Below are positions 50,450-62,265 of a DNA stretch of 64,000 bases, one piece after another; within the stretch, counting starts at the first letter, position 1; each line of letters starts with the position of its first letter. A model generated the notes under the pieces. The model made no database searches. It was not told the DNA's origin and saw only the letters and a list, made by a program, of their open reading frames with translations. The stretch is from Patagioenas fasciata. Its lineage: Eukaryota; Chordata; Aves; Columbiformes; Columbidae. Where the stretch lies: the NCBI RefSeq assembly GCF_037038585.1, contig NC_092525.1, forward strand, positions 27,492,367 to 27,556,366, given 5' to 3'. The position numbers and the translations under genes are program-made.

Positions 50450-51930
50450 ACAGTTTATACAAACCATTCTTAAAAAACAGAAGATTGTCTGTTGCATCAG
50501 ATCACCAGAAGCAAATAATATTGATCCCAAAATTTTAAAAAAATGCAGAAACAAATTTCTCGCTGTTACCTGTGATTGTACTAATTCAATTGCCAAGATG
50601 GGCTTGATAACTACAAGAAGGGACTATGGCAGATGTGCTATTTATGAAGAGCTCCAAGGAGCTTTGGAGGAACTAAGGACTAGCAAGTAAATCTTCTGCA
50701 GCAAGCAAGCTGAAATGAAGACTAGAATTGGCAGATAGATGAATAAACGTGATGAGCACGGAAGAGTGAACCTTTTGTAGAGGAAACTAACGGTGTAAAA
50801 ACCTAGTAGATGATTTTTCTTTAAAGGAATCAGTAAGTAAATGGATGATTTTTTTTTTTTAATTGAATAATCATGGATTGAATAATAGGAAACAGGGTAA
50901 GAATAAATGTCAGAGACTACTACTCAGTCCTGTAACGACTGTGTCAGGACTTAACGCATGCAGAATTGCTCTAGAAAAGTGAGTGAAAAGTAATGCAATA
51001 AAGTTTGCTCATATTGCAAAAGTATTGTGACTGTAAAGACTTTCAGAAGAATTTCTAAGGTTCAAGAACAGTGCACTTGATACTTTGCTTTTACCATTTA
51101 GGAAAGAGACCTTAAGAGTAGTTCAGGGCATTTCATTGAAAATGTTGACTTAATGTTCTTCATCAGTCTAAAAGGCAAATAGATTCTTGAATTTTTTAGG
51201 ACCAGAAAAGAAGAATGAAATGGAAAACAACATGATGTCAGCATGTAATTTCATGATGAGCCCATCTCTTGAACACTGCATGAAGTCCTGCATATTGAAA
51301 AAGGTATATAGTACTACCAAAAAAAGGTAGAATGAAAAGTGATCATATATATAAGCAGCTCCTGTAAAAGGAGAGCTTAAACAGATTAGGCTTCTTCAGC
51401 ATAAAAAAGGGAAGCTAGACTGAAGGAAAATAGACATCTGTAAAATCACAAATGTTATGGAAAATGTGAATTGGAAATGATTATTCATTTATTCTTATTA
51501 CCTTTTCCTCCTAAGACCGAGGGAGTACCAAGTGAAATTGTCGGCCAGTCAGTTAAAACAAAGAAATTATTATTATTATTGTTATTATTATTATTATTAT
51601 TATTACTACTACTACTACTACTACTACTACTACACTTTGCATAATAGTGAACTTGTGCCCAGCATGTCTGGATAACAAAATAATAAATCTCTCAAGAAGT
51701 GATTAGGCACTTAGTGAATGAAACGCTCATGGACACCAAATAAATATAAAGATACTGATGAACCCTTTGGCTAAAAAAAATTCCATAAGCTGTAGCCTCC
51801 TAGAGTTTGGATGCCTGTGCTGAATGAAATAGCATTCAAGCCCAGTACTGTTAAATAGGGGACAATGGGGTAAATTGATCCCTGGTCTAACGCAGTACAG
51901 GCTTCCTAATTTTCTGCTGTAAGATGTTCT
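50450..51930 (+). mobile_element. Ancient CR1-type LINE fragment, about 1.5 kb
   Basis: Landmarks of a deep amniote (turtle/crocodile-type) CR1 ORF2 and 3'UTR occur in order: agatgaataaacgtgatgag (about 50735), ataggaaacagggtaagaat (about 50887), aaagagaccttaagagtagt (about 51104), ctcttgaacactgcatgaag (about 51268), gattaggcttcttcagcata (about 51384), gtaccaagtgaaattg (about 51525) and ggtctaacgcagtac (about 51884). All are in plus orientation. The frame is destroyed by many substitutions and indels. A TTA/CTA microsatellite (51566-51634) has expanded inside it. The left boundary is uncertain; weaker similarity may reach 50400. Confidence 0.8.
51566..51634. repeat. (TTA)n/(CTA)n compound microsatellite
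   Basis: About 13 ATT/TTA units are followed by about 10 ACT/CTA units. It lies inside the ancient CR1 fragment, at a place where related copies have an A-rich stretch. Confidence 0.95.
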
Positions 51931-52624
51931 ACTGTTTATTAGCATGCAAGTGTGACGATAACACATGACTCACAGGACTGAAAAGTTTTGAAGACCAGCT
52001 CTAAAATGGGCTAGGTAAGGTGGCTGGAAAACAATAGAGTGAAGTAGGAATCATGAAATGTAAATGCCACTTCTATTAAGTGTTTTAATTAACAGCTCAG
52101 ATCTTGAAAGGTCTTTATTTTTTTTCAGAAATTCATTGCTGAAGTACTCAAGCTATTGATAATAAATAATAGCTCCTTTATTTCAACTAAATTTATTTAA
52201 AATCTTCATGATGAGATTTTTTCTTTTTCAACTCTATAGATTACTCATAACAAGTAGTGTAAATGAGTTAAGACATGTAAAATCTTTTGGAAAGTACTTG
52301 TAATAGTGGTAGTATGTAATTAAAAAGCCTTGAGTTTGTTAGCTGTTAGATACTACAATACTCAGCTCTTCAGAAATACAAACCTGAAGTTAGAAATATT
52401 GATTACTTTAGGATTATGTCCGTTCAGCGTGTTTAAATTCAGGGCAGAAACACGTCAGGTGTGCCCCTGTACTTAAAATAACTCAGAAATCCATTCAAGG
52501 TGGAAGCTAGTCTTTTAAAACTTAAATTTACAGGTAGGCTGAATCTTGGTATACCTACTTCCATGGCATCCATTTATTAACACATAATATTAAAAGGCAT
52601 TTTTAATAATACTTTCAATAACAC

Positions 52625-52639
52625 GGGGTGGGGGGGGGC
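52625..52639. repeat. G-run (ggggtggggggggg)
   Basis: A four-G and a nine-G run separated by one T. It is a local homopolymer that is prone to sequencing error. Confidence 0.85.
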
Positions 52640-53635
52640 TTACCTTCTGTGAGGGGAGGTAGTCAGCACCTTGCAAGTTCAACCTATCAGTTCCTTCTAA
52701 ACTTTGGTTTTCATATTGCCATCATTTTAAACAGGAGGACCTCTTGGGAAAGATGTATTTGCACTTGTGTAAACGAAGCTAAAACAATAACTGAAGTCTT
52801 AGTGAGTATGTGCTGGTGTCAGCAATGCCATCAGTTGCATTGATGTCAGGATAGGAAGTGTTAACTGTCTTTAATTGCCTCAGGTCAGTAGTTTTTATCT
52901 GCAGTTAAGTAGGATAGAAGTTATTTCACTTACTCCTAAATGATCCTTGTGAGTTGCCTTCATAAAAATGTTTCTGGGTGTGTCTGTGCTGCTATTACAT
53001 CTTTATTTCTGTCCTCATAAAAAGGCAGCGAACAGGCAAATTGCATAGAAGTTATGGCCACTGAGCAGGCTTAAAAGGAAAACATGACGATTTTTTCAGA
53101 GGAAAAGCAGTCCTGCTCATCACTGTTCAAACAAACATTTAAAAATTCATAACAACTAACTGAGTTATAAGTTTCTCCTTCAATATGTTTCCAAATGTGA
53201 ACAGATTAAATGGTAATTGCTATCAAGCTTTATGTTCTATTTCATGTACCTAATAAAAGTTTATCTAGTGGAGCTTACTTTGTATCTTTTTGATCTATTC
53301 CTAACTGACTGCAATATACTATATTAAAATATTTATCATTGTGCTATCAAATATTAACCATTTTAAATTCATCTGATGAAAGCAAACAAATAATGCTACT
53401 TGTTTAACTTTTCATGAATTCCTAATATTTAGTTGTTCAGAACTCTCCCATGATACAGCACAAAAAATACTGAAGATCCTAGAAATCATATTCACTCTTT
53501 TTAAGCCCAGATGTTTGGAAGTGCACTCTGCTCACGTCCATCACCACTGTTCGTTTTGACTCTGCATGCTGAATCCTAGTTTTCCCTTCTGTAAAAATTT
53601 ATGATTCTGCTTCAGTACAAGAGAATTTTAGACGA

Positions 53636-53733
53636 CTTCTTCTTCTTCTTTCTTCTTCTTCTTCTTTCTTCTTTCTTCTTTTTCCTTCTTCTTCTTCTTT
53701 CTTCTTCTTTTTCCTTCTTCTTTCTTCTTCTTT
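53636..53733. repeat. 98-nt uninterrupted polypyrimidine tract, (TTC)n-rich
   Basis: Every base from 53636 to 53733 is C or T, built from TTC, TTTC and TTTTTCC units. It is followed by ATTATT-type sequence and then a pure T run near 53790. NTNG1 is transcribed from the opposite strand, so its pre-mRNA carries a GAA-rich purine tract here. Confidence 0.97.
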
Positions 53734-55429
53734 ATTATACTTATTATTATTCTTCTTATTAGGAGAGTATAGAACTTTTTTTTGGTGGTTTTTTTTTTTT
53801 TTTAAATAACAGGTTTTTAGGAAGTTTCCTTAATTATCCACCTGCTCATCCATCTGAAATTCTGGCTTTGTGTGGTAAAAATGCCAGTGACTTGCTAGAC
53901 CAGAACACGAATGATCAAATGATGGGAAGAGGGAAATACCGATCCCACAGATATGCTCCAGTTGCCTGGCAGCCTGGTCCTGCCGAGCTGCTGTCTGCCA
54001 GGGGCACATCATCCTCCGTTGACTGCGTTATGCTCTCCCAGGCTGCTCCTGCTTGCTCAACCCATTGGTGATTCATATCACAGAAATAACACAGCAGAAA
54101 ACTATTTGTTTGGTTAGTGTCCTGCTGAGTTAGATCTGAAATGGTTCAATGGAAGGTCAAACAAATGCCTGAGAGATTGCTAGGGGCGTGGGACTAAATA
54201 GCTGGGAATTGGGAGAAGAGGGATTGCAGCACTTGCAATTAGAGCAGTTTAGATAGCCATGGAATAGCAGCTTTGAAGCTGACACCAGGGCAGGATCAAG
54301 AGAACAACCTCTTTGCACCAATCCAATCATTCATCTAGTTGGGGAAAAATTGTTCTATTAAAGGTCAGCTGTGTAAATGTTGCTACTGAAACATTTCTTT
54401 TCACTTTGGAGAAAGCAAGTGTGATCACCAGGTTATCAGAGTAAATCTCCTGAAGTGAAGAACTGCAGTCTCTTCAGAGGCTGGTGCTTCTTAAGAAGAT
54501 GTTAACTGTGCTAACTAACCCCCTTTTCTATGCCTCATTCTCCACTTGATTTACAACCTGTTATTTTCTTTGGCTTCCCCACACACGGGTGTTATCTAGT
54601 TCACAATCCCCATCCTGTTCATAGCAACCTGTCTTCCAGCACAGAGCTGCTGAGATCATGTCCTGGAGCTCTCACCAATGCCCTTCAAATCTATTCCCTC
54701 TGCAGGTTCCTCCATTTCCACAATATTTCTCAGACTTTGTAGGCAGCAGTACTAAAAGCAGCTTGAGACTTAATCCCCAAGCTAGACATGCTACATTAAA
54801 TATGCAGATCTGTATAATAACTATATAGAGAAAACGTTCTATATTTTCATCTTCTCTATGCTCTTCATAGAGGAAAGATGCTTCACTTAATATTTTTTGT
54901 TAAATACAGTGTTTGTATTCTGATATGTTTATTCTAACTAAAATGTCCCCCATACAGAGAGATATCAACCTTCTTTTTCTCCTTCAAATCCAATATTTCA
55001 TGAAAAAATAATACCATTAAATGAAATTCATACTTTGGTAAACAATTTTCTATGTATCCCTGTTTATGGTTATTTTGTAGGTCATGCATTTTGGAATGAG
55101 TGTGTTACTATGCACATTCGCGTTGTCTTAGGTTTAAAAGACTCAGGCTATCACTATGGCATTACATGTATAAGTCATCAGCATGCTTCCCCAGAGGTGA
55201 GTGGCATCAGTGTTCTACATAGTCTGAGAATCAGGCCCAATAACACTGTAATTTTGTTTGCAATCTTGCCTTGCTTCTCTTATGTCTGTAAGCCACACTT
55301 GCCTTGAGTTGCAGCAGTGGGATTCTGGTTTGATTTAAGGAGAATTATTTGTATTTAAATTTGGAGCCATTTGAAGCAGAGTCTGCTCCTTTTACATCCA
55401 AACTCCTATATGCACACAATTTCTTTAGT

Positions 55430-55495
55430 CTCCATAACAATCATGTAAGACAGCTATTGTGAAATCGGTATTTCATTTATCAGGACCAGGGGAAG
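55430..55495 (-). mobile_element. Possible MIR-like SINE relic
   Basis: tccataacaatcatgtaaga followed by cggtatttcatttatcagga resembles the reverse-complement MIR pattern of an ACAACCCTGTGAGG-like segment, then GGTA, then CATTTTACAG. It is short and weak. Confidence 0.35.
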
Positions 55496-55996
55496 ATCAT
55501 TCCCTGGGGACAGCAATGTTCATCCCCATCAGAACTTTATCATTTTCAATAAATTATTTCTACATTTTACTTTCCTCCAGCTCCAAGAGTGGCAGTGCAC
55601 TCTTGGTGCAGGTGCACCAGTCCTGGCACCAAAACAGCCCGGATCTGAAAGTACATACAGCACCTGTGCAGAGGGGAAATCCCCGTATCCCCACCAGCTA
55701 AAAGCACTAAAACTGCTACTGGCAAAAAGATGTAAAAGATAGAGATGGATTGTCTACGGCCCCCCATACAAGCAGTTGCAAGGGTGAACTGGAAGCCAGG
55801 GCATCCTGGTTCTGAATTTTTATTTCTTTTTTTACAGAGCATAGTTCCCCAGGCACAAGTTCGATGTGTAGGTATTGAAGAACTCACAGGATATGTCTGT
55901 GCACAAACATATAAAAGATCAATGACTTTCAAGGGGGGAGACAATTACAGTTATGGATTTAATCTGTCTAGAAAGAAGTGCAAGATGTATTTTTCC

Positions 55997-56016
55997 TTTT
56001 TTTTTTTTTTTTTTTT
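55997..56016. repeat. Poly-T tract
   Basis: About 20 T residues, with a shorter T-rich lead from 55990. Confidence 0.9.
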
Positions 56017-58809
56017 AAGAAATGGAAGGTAACATATCTTGCTGAATTGTAAACACAAACTTCCAAAAGCAAATGTTAATATAAGTTCCAGGGTTACAAT
56101 TTCAGGTTTCATTTTCTCAGAAATTCAATCTGCATGTTGATTTTGATCAAACGCCTCAGCTTCTAACATTTGTAACACATTATAAAATGCAAACAAAAAA
56201 GCTTATATTTAAATAATCATATAATAAGTTGAATGTACACTGTGACAGAATATGAATTATCTAACAGGATGCAGAGTAATACAAGTTCAGTCTGGAAGAC
56301 AGATACAAGCCCTGAGCGCAGTTTGAACATTGAAGATAAGAGTGTAACCCTTCGCTGGCTTTAATAAAAAATATTTTAAATCTATGAAAAATGGTAAAAT
56401 AAACTATTGAGAGTTTTGATGCAAGGCATTTGGGTGAAAACTAATTGTTTAAGTTTTACACCATTAAACCAAGATGATTTACAACAGTAATCATAACAGT
56501 GCACAATAAATGATGCACTGAATTTAACTCTGGTATAAGCTACCATTGGTAACTCTTGTATTCAGTCTAGGCCTTTGTGGGGCTGCATGTTCAATGGCTG
56601 TATTTGCTCATTGACTATAAGAAGGGAGACAGTGAATAATATTAATCATTGGACCTTTTCTCACCTTCTTCCCTGTGAGGTGATCACACCTAATGAAAAT
56701 TTGAGCTGTGTTGGTTAACTGAGATAGCAAAAGAGTCACTTTTCTTTGGTGGATTGGATAAATATGCAACTGGTTTGGGAATCAATTCTTGCATGTGTGA
56801 AATTAAAAGGTGTTATTTTTAAATGTTCCTGTTTGTATGCAACAGGATTTAGTCCCCTGAAATGTCATGGTCAAGAGATACAAAAGATGCAAGACTATGA
56901 GCAATACATTCAGGAAAGCAAATGAATGCTTCTGCTTAATATTTTGCTGTCATCCATTTCTTTAAACTCAGGCAGGTCTTTGTGTAAATATTTCTACCTT
57001 TATTTACAGGTTCATCGTATCACAAAGCACTATGTTCAATTTAAGACTGGCCCAAAATAGTTGTATTTGCTGGTTAAATTTCTTGTCAAGCACAGAGCTT
57101 TGCCTTCTGTTTTCATGTTCATTTTTAAAGGAAATTTGTTTAATTTCTATGAAATACAAAAGTGAAATAGAGCTATGTATTTTCTCATGTTTCTGGAACT
57201 CTAAAAGGGATCCAGGTCCAGACTCTTCTGTTCTGAATTAATTCCTTGTGCTTTGATCTGTGTATGTGGGCTGGTGAGAAAACCATTGTCAGTGCCTGGG
57301 AGGGAGGCAGAGAGCTGAGCCCCAGCAGCTCCCCTGCACGCACAACGCCTGTGGCATGAATGGTACTGGGGAGGGCTTAGAAGTAGCGCAGGGCACAGTA
57401 GATGTGCCTCTTTTTCCGAGGGCAGCAAACCTTCCTGTACCAACCAGCCCTGCTGACTGCTGTGTCTATGCAGCATAAACCCTGAATTCAGTAAGATAAC
57501 AGCTGTTATCATGGTGCTTTTTATCTGTGAGGCAAAGCCTAAAATTGCATCTGACCTCTGTATGCACAGAGACACGAGATCCTCAAAGGTTTTAGATGAA
57601 ATCAGCAAGAGTGAGGTACCTAAATAATACTTCTGAACATAATAGCTTGTGTCTTTTGCTCATGTATGGTATAAGGTAGACTACGAACAGTAATTTATCA
57701 AATGATAAAATGTGAACCATAGAAAACACCACAAAACTTTAGCTTTTTTCCCAAATAGGATTACTAATATATAAAACTAAACCACTCCATTTACCAATAC
57801 AATCACACAAGTAATTCAACGAGCCATGGTATAGATCGAACTTACTTATAGGTCAAGCTTTTTGTTGCCCCAGGTCAATGATTTTTAGCTTCAAAGCTCC
57901 ATAAGAATAGATTTTCTTAATAATGCCGATAGGTTATGTATAACAAAAAGTAAATAAACACATACTGGTCTGTGAGTGTGTGTATCCATCTTTGCGTATA
58001 TACATTTCTGTATAGCATAAGCTTAGGGAAATAGATCGAAACCACATGCTACATGTCCAGACAAATCATCTTTTTGAGCTTTGCTTGAATTGCCACACTA
58101 CAAAATTAAATGAATGAAAAGACTTGAAATGAGATTTAAATCAGTGTGTGCTTGGTAAAACATGATGATTTGATGTCTGTTTCATAAAACTGACACCTGT
58201 ATCTAGTTGTTTTTCTTCTGAACTTGATTAGATAATTTGGTCAAACTTGGAGAATATCTAACAGTTACACAATCAGACTGAGATTTGTTTAGAAAATTAC
58301 AACACAGTGAGGGAAACTTAATTAGTTTTGTCAGCAAATATAAAGGCCGTAGCTTGCATTTCCAGAAACTGTCTAATGCTTTTACAAATATTCTGATTCA
58401 GCTAAAATCAGGTTAATTATATGCTGGGCTCAAAAAATCCTCATTAAAAGAACATTATTTGGGTTATGATGTCCAAACCTGAAAAAATAAGAAATACTGC
58501 ATTTAATAAGCGATTGATTTGACAAGCTGGTACATATATGTTATTATATTAATTGTATGACTGTAAAATTTGCTCCACAGACCTTCAGACCTGTTCAATA
58601 TCTCAGCTACTTAATATCTTTTTTTAGACCTGCTGTGTGGACATGCTCTATACTGTACTGCATTCAAATTTTACTGCAGAGAATCATATTGATTTGCCTT
58701 TTTTTTTTTTTTCTTTTCTTCCCCCCGATGGTTCATGTTACTACAATATCTCAATGCTTCACAAATTCTATTGCTTATTGTGCTGGTATCTAGGGTAAGG
58801 TATGGGGGG

Positions 58810-58865
58810 TGATAATCCCCTTCTACATAAGGGGTACAAGGCAGAAGGATGTCTTGTGATTTCTG
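58810..58865 (-). mobile_element. Possible MIR-like SINE relic
   Basis: gataatccccttctacataa followed by ggggtacaaggcagaagg resembles the reverse complement of the MIR core. Only about 55 bp is recognisable. Confidence 0.35.
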
Positions 58866-59329
58866 AGTGCTTGTTTTGAGATACCTAAGACCTGATTTTT
58901 CAAAATATTACTAAAAGAGAACGATGAGATTCAAAACACTACCACTCCTGCTTTTTTCTGCAAGTGCTGTATAATCTTGTGACTCAAAACTCAAGTGCAA
59001 GTATCCAGAAAATGAGAATACAATTAACAACCCCATGGGAAAAGTATGGTTTAAATAACCTGACAAATATAAATGGGAGCTTTCTGGCAGAAGCTGAGAA
59101 AGTCCAATTTTCTCAGGTAATATTTAATTCTCTTGCCCACACAAACTTCCTTTCTCTTCATGTACTAGCTTTAATGTTAATTGGTTAAACACCACAGTCT
59201 GAAATTCCTTATTTATTGGTTTTCTTTCTAGATATATTTACTGAACTGTCACAAACGCAGATTTTCTACTTCAGAGGTACTTATCACTTGGAGAGGCAGC
59301 AGTAATTACTGGTTTGTTTTGTTTTCCCT

Positions 59330-59385
59330 GCCCCTCCTTTTTGCCTTTTTGTTGTTGTTTTTGTTTGTTTGTTTTTTGTTTAAAT
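59330..59385. repeat. T-rich (GTT/GTTT)n low-complexity tract
   Basis: GTTGTTGTTTTTGTTTGTTTG units with T runs. Confidence 0.8.
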
Positions 59386-60376
59386 TTCTAATATTTGCAT
59401 TTGTTTTAGAGCATTTAGGCCATTTATGTGGATAAAAAGCCAATTTTATAATAGTTGGCTGATTGGTTTCTAATTACATTGTTTTGTGTTTCTCAGTTAA
59501 GAATCAAAAGCAAGCTCTTGTAAAAAAAAATCTCTTTTTTATAGCGTGTGTGTAAGAATGCAGAGAGGCGGGGAGAAAAGGTGAAAAACAAACACGAGGG
59601 GACTCTCCAGATTTTCTGGAAGTAGATACTTACAATGGTTATAAAGAATAAATCTTAAGAATTTACTACAAAATGCATTTGCAATAAAAGTCCAATCCTG
59701 TATGTACCAATGTGATATTTCCACTCACTTATTTACAAGACCTGTTAACCAGAGGAGAGCCTTAATATGCAACTAGGCATTGAGACTACATGTGCTCTAG
59801 CAATATTTCTGCAATTTTTCAGCTCTTATTTTTAAGGATATTAAGCATACCTTGAATTTTTTTCTACCTTTAGCTTTTGTCTAGTTTCATTATTTATAAC
59901 AGGTAATGAGCCAGTGTTTTGCAGTTTTATTGTCCAGTGACATAGTTTCAAATTATAAAAGCATAGTTAAGTTACCCAAGCAATTGAAGTTCAGTACAGA
60001 AGAAAGTGAACATGCAGAGAAGTCACCTTTTGTATTTTAGTAAGAATTTTAAATTTGGAGTTAATATCCTGATGGTTTAGTATACAAAAGTTATTTCATA
60101 GCTGGCAAGATACACATACTGACATATTACAGTGGGAGCTCCTCCAGGCATTAGCAAGAGAAAGAGAGAGGACAATGAATCCCTATTGAAATTAATGGAT
60201 GGCACAGTCAACTTACTGTCCTCATCTGGAAGCCTCCAAAGAGGCTGAGGCAGGATGTCATCCTTACAGCTCATAGAGCATTTTGCTCATTTTCTGCCCT
60301 TAAGTAGCTGCACGTGACAACATACAGACGCAGAGGCAGCAAAGTTGCAGGAGAGGGACGACTCTGAGTTACTTAC

Positions 60377-60514
60377 GTTGACAGCCCAAGCTGTGCCAGA
60401 TATATCCCGGCAGACATTTATCACATTTAGGCCCTGATGTTCCCTCCTTACACTCACAAAATCCTCTGTCATTACAGCGATCATGGACTGAACCAAAAGG
60501 GTTACAATAACAGT
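60377..60514 (-). CDS. NTNG1: NTNG1 penultimate coding exon (laminin-type EGF module)
   Basis: This 138-bp exon encodes one laminin-type EGF (LE) module of netrin-G1. On the minus strand it starts after the acceptor tgtttctgcag with two bases (ac) completing a codon. It runs 45 codons and ends with one base (c) before the donor GTAAGT. All eight LE cysteines are present: CYC, HDRC, GFCEC, GPKC, DKC and LGC. The stretch [13 protein letters not shown] and the GPKCD-CLPG segment are characteristic of netrin-G1, where this is the last of its LE modules. Joining to 34497 gives GCQPNVCDN, the expected netrin-G1 junction. Entry and exit are both phase 1 and the length is a multiple of three, so skipping keeps the frame. 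This fits the known alternative splicing of LE exons in this gene. The laminin N-terminal domain and earlier LE modules lie to the right, outside the window. Confidence 0.95.
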
Positions 60515-61426
60515 CTGCAGAAACAAGACAACACATACACACTGGATTCAGGTCCACATACGGTGGTAATTCATTCAATACCAATAAAAGGTGCACTTCC
60601 AGCACTAGAGGTAAAGGAAGACTGTCTATTGAGGATATCTAGAGTAGTGAATATAACTAATACAGGTCCATTTATTTGTTTGCATATGTCATTTCAGGAA
60701 GAGACATTTTACGACGTGAAGAGAAAAAGTAAACAGAAGAGGTGTAAAGGCAGAAGATACCATGGCCTTTGAGGATAACTGATTGTAATAGATTCTCTTT
60801 TGGTAAGAAATTTTTGACAATTTAATGAATATTAGAAAAGCTTTGTATAGTATGGATATATCAATGTGCCATCATGGTAAAATGTTTTACATTATTAAAA
60901 TAGGCTTATCCATATTACTTAATATTTTCAGAAGTGCTGAATGTCTTTACAGGGCTATAGAAATGCACTTTACATATTTCCAAGATAGTCTTCCTTTATA
61001 GTTTTGAGCGGTATAATAATTTCTGCGGATAGTTGCCATTAAATTCATGAGATTGTATTTATCAGTGATGTTAATAAATCTTTTACATATTCCGCAATGT
61101 AAAGCTTGAGGTGAGAAGTAACGTAATGCAAAACTTATCAGAACTGGTTTATGCTGCCATTTTCATTTCTCTCACCTCCCAGTGTGCAGATGGAAAATGC
61201 AGTGAGGCTCATTTCCCACCGCATATTTTCCATGTGTATTCGCCTAATAAAGAATGGCTAGGGTAACCCATTTCCTCCCACAACACTTACTGTGTTGTTC
61301 GTTCACAGCCCTTTTCTTTAACGCAATTACAATATCTGTGTTCAGCTTCCAGCTAGCTGAACAAAGAAGACAAGACAGTAGGTAGCAGAGCACATTTTTT
61401 GGCACTTCTTTGGTTTATTTATGTCT

Positions 61427-61454
61427 CTCTCTCTCTTTTTTTTTTTTTTTTTTA
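61427..61454. repeat. (CT)n followed by poly-T
   Basis: About five CT pairs run into about 17 T residues. Confidence 0.85.
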
Positions 61455-62169
61455 ATGAATGGCTGATTCTTATCTGTATGTAGACCCATGTAGACCCAGA
61501 GTAACACTACTGTCAATTGAGATCACAGACACATTTTGGCAGCATCTGATCTCTGCTGCTGTTGAAGGCAAAAGATACACAAATCGATTCCTGAATCTGG
61601 GCAACCTGCTGAGAGTCTGGCTTTATGTCTGTGAATCACTGCTATTTTGATGACTACCTTTGGCAATTGTTCCCTAGCATTAGGTTAAACCTCAGCAATA
61701 CTGTAAATAAAAAAATGGAGTTGAACTTGGAAGGAAAATATTAAAAAAAATCCAATGGAAAAACTGTAACAGGAAAAAAAATACCAGGAAGATATTTGTC
61801 ATCTGTTGTCTCAGTGTTTATTAATTATAAATTACAGATGGTACTTCGAACATTTGGCATGCTGAAGAAGAATAGTTACCTCTGGCAAACAGAGTTCCAC
61901 AATAATAATAGAGCCAATTAGCTAGCAACATTCATTAATGAAGTTGAAAACTGACATGCCAAAAATACTGTGTAAGGCTGAGGAGAATTATAGCACAGTG
62001 AGTGCCATTTGAGAAGCTGGCAATTCTGGTGTTAATCAAATGTATGAAATGTTGATGTAAACAGGCATAGAACTGAGATACATGTTGAATGCAGGAAGTA
62101 AAATTTGCTTGAAGAGTGTTTATAGAAAACCTTGAAAGACAAAAACTTTGGAATTACATTAGAAAATAG

Positions 62170-62265
62170 AGGGCCTGATTCTTATACATTAAAAATAGCT
62201 CAGTTGGACATAATGGAGTTATAGTGATTTAAACAAGTGTTTGTGAAAGAAATCTATGGCCTGTG
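62170..62265. repeat. Possible very old interspersed repeat
   Basis: gggcctgattct near the left, a ggacataatggagttatagt segment in the middle and ctatggcctg at the right recall an old palindromic repeat common in turtles and crocodilians. Similarity is faint. Confidence 0.3.

Larger units (their letters stand above)
34498..60376 (-). other. NTNG1: Last NTNG1 intron (about 25.9 kb)
   Basis: The two flanking NTNG1 exons join directly in frame across this interval (donor GTAAGT on the minus strand at 60376-60371, acceptor at 34498). No further EGF-type exon is recognisable inside. It contains the hAT- and mariner-type MITEs, MIR-like relics, a large ancient CR1 fragment and several microsatellites, listed separately. 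The remainder (34.5-35.8, 36.1-43.5, 44.8-50.4, 52.0-53.6 and 53.8-60.3 kb) is AT-rich single-copy DNA in which I recognise no gene. Confidence 0.85.

Noticed and set aside
60515-60605. Upstream extension of the NTNG1 LE frame
   Set aside because: It lies before the acceptor ctgcag and has no netrin-like sequence.
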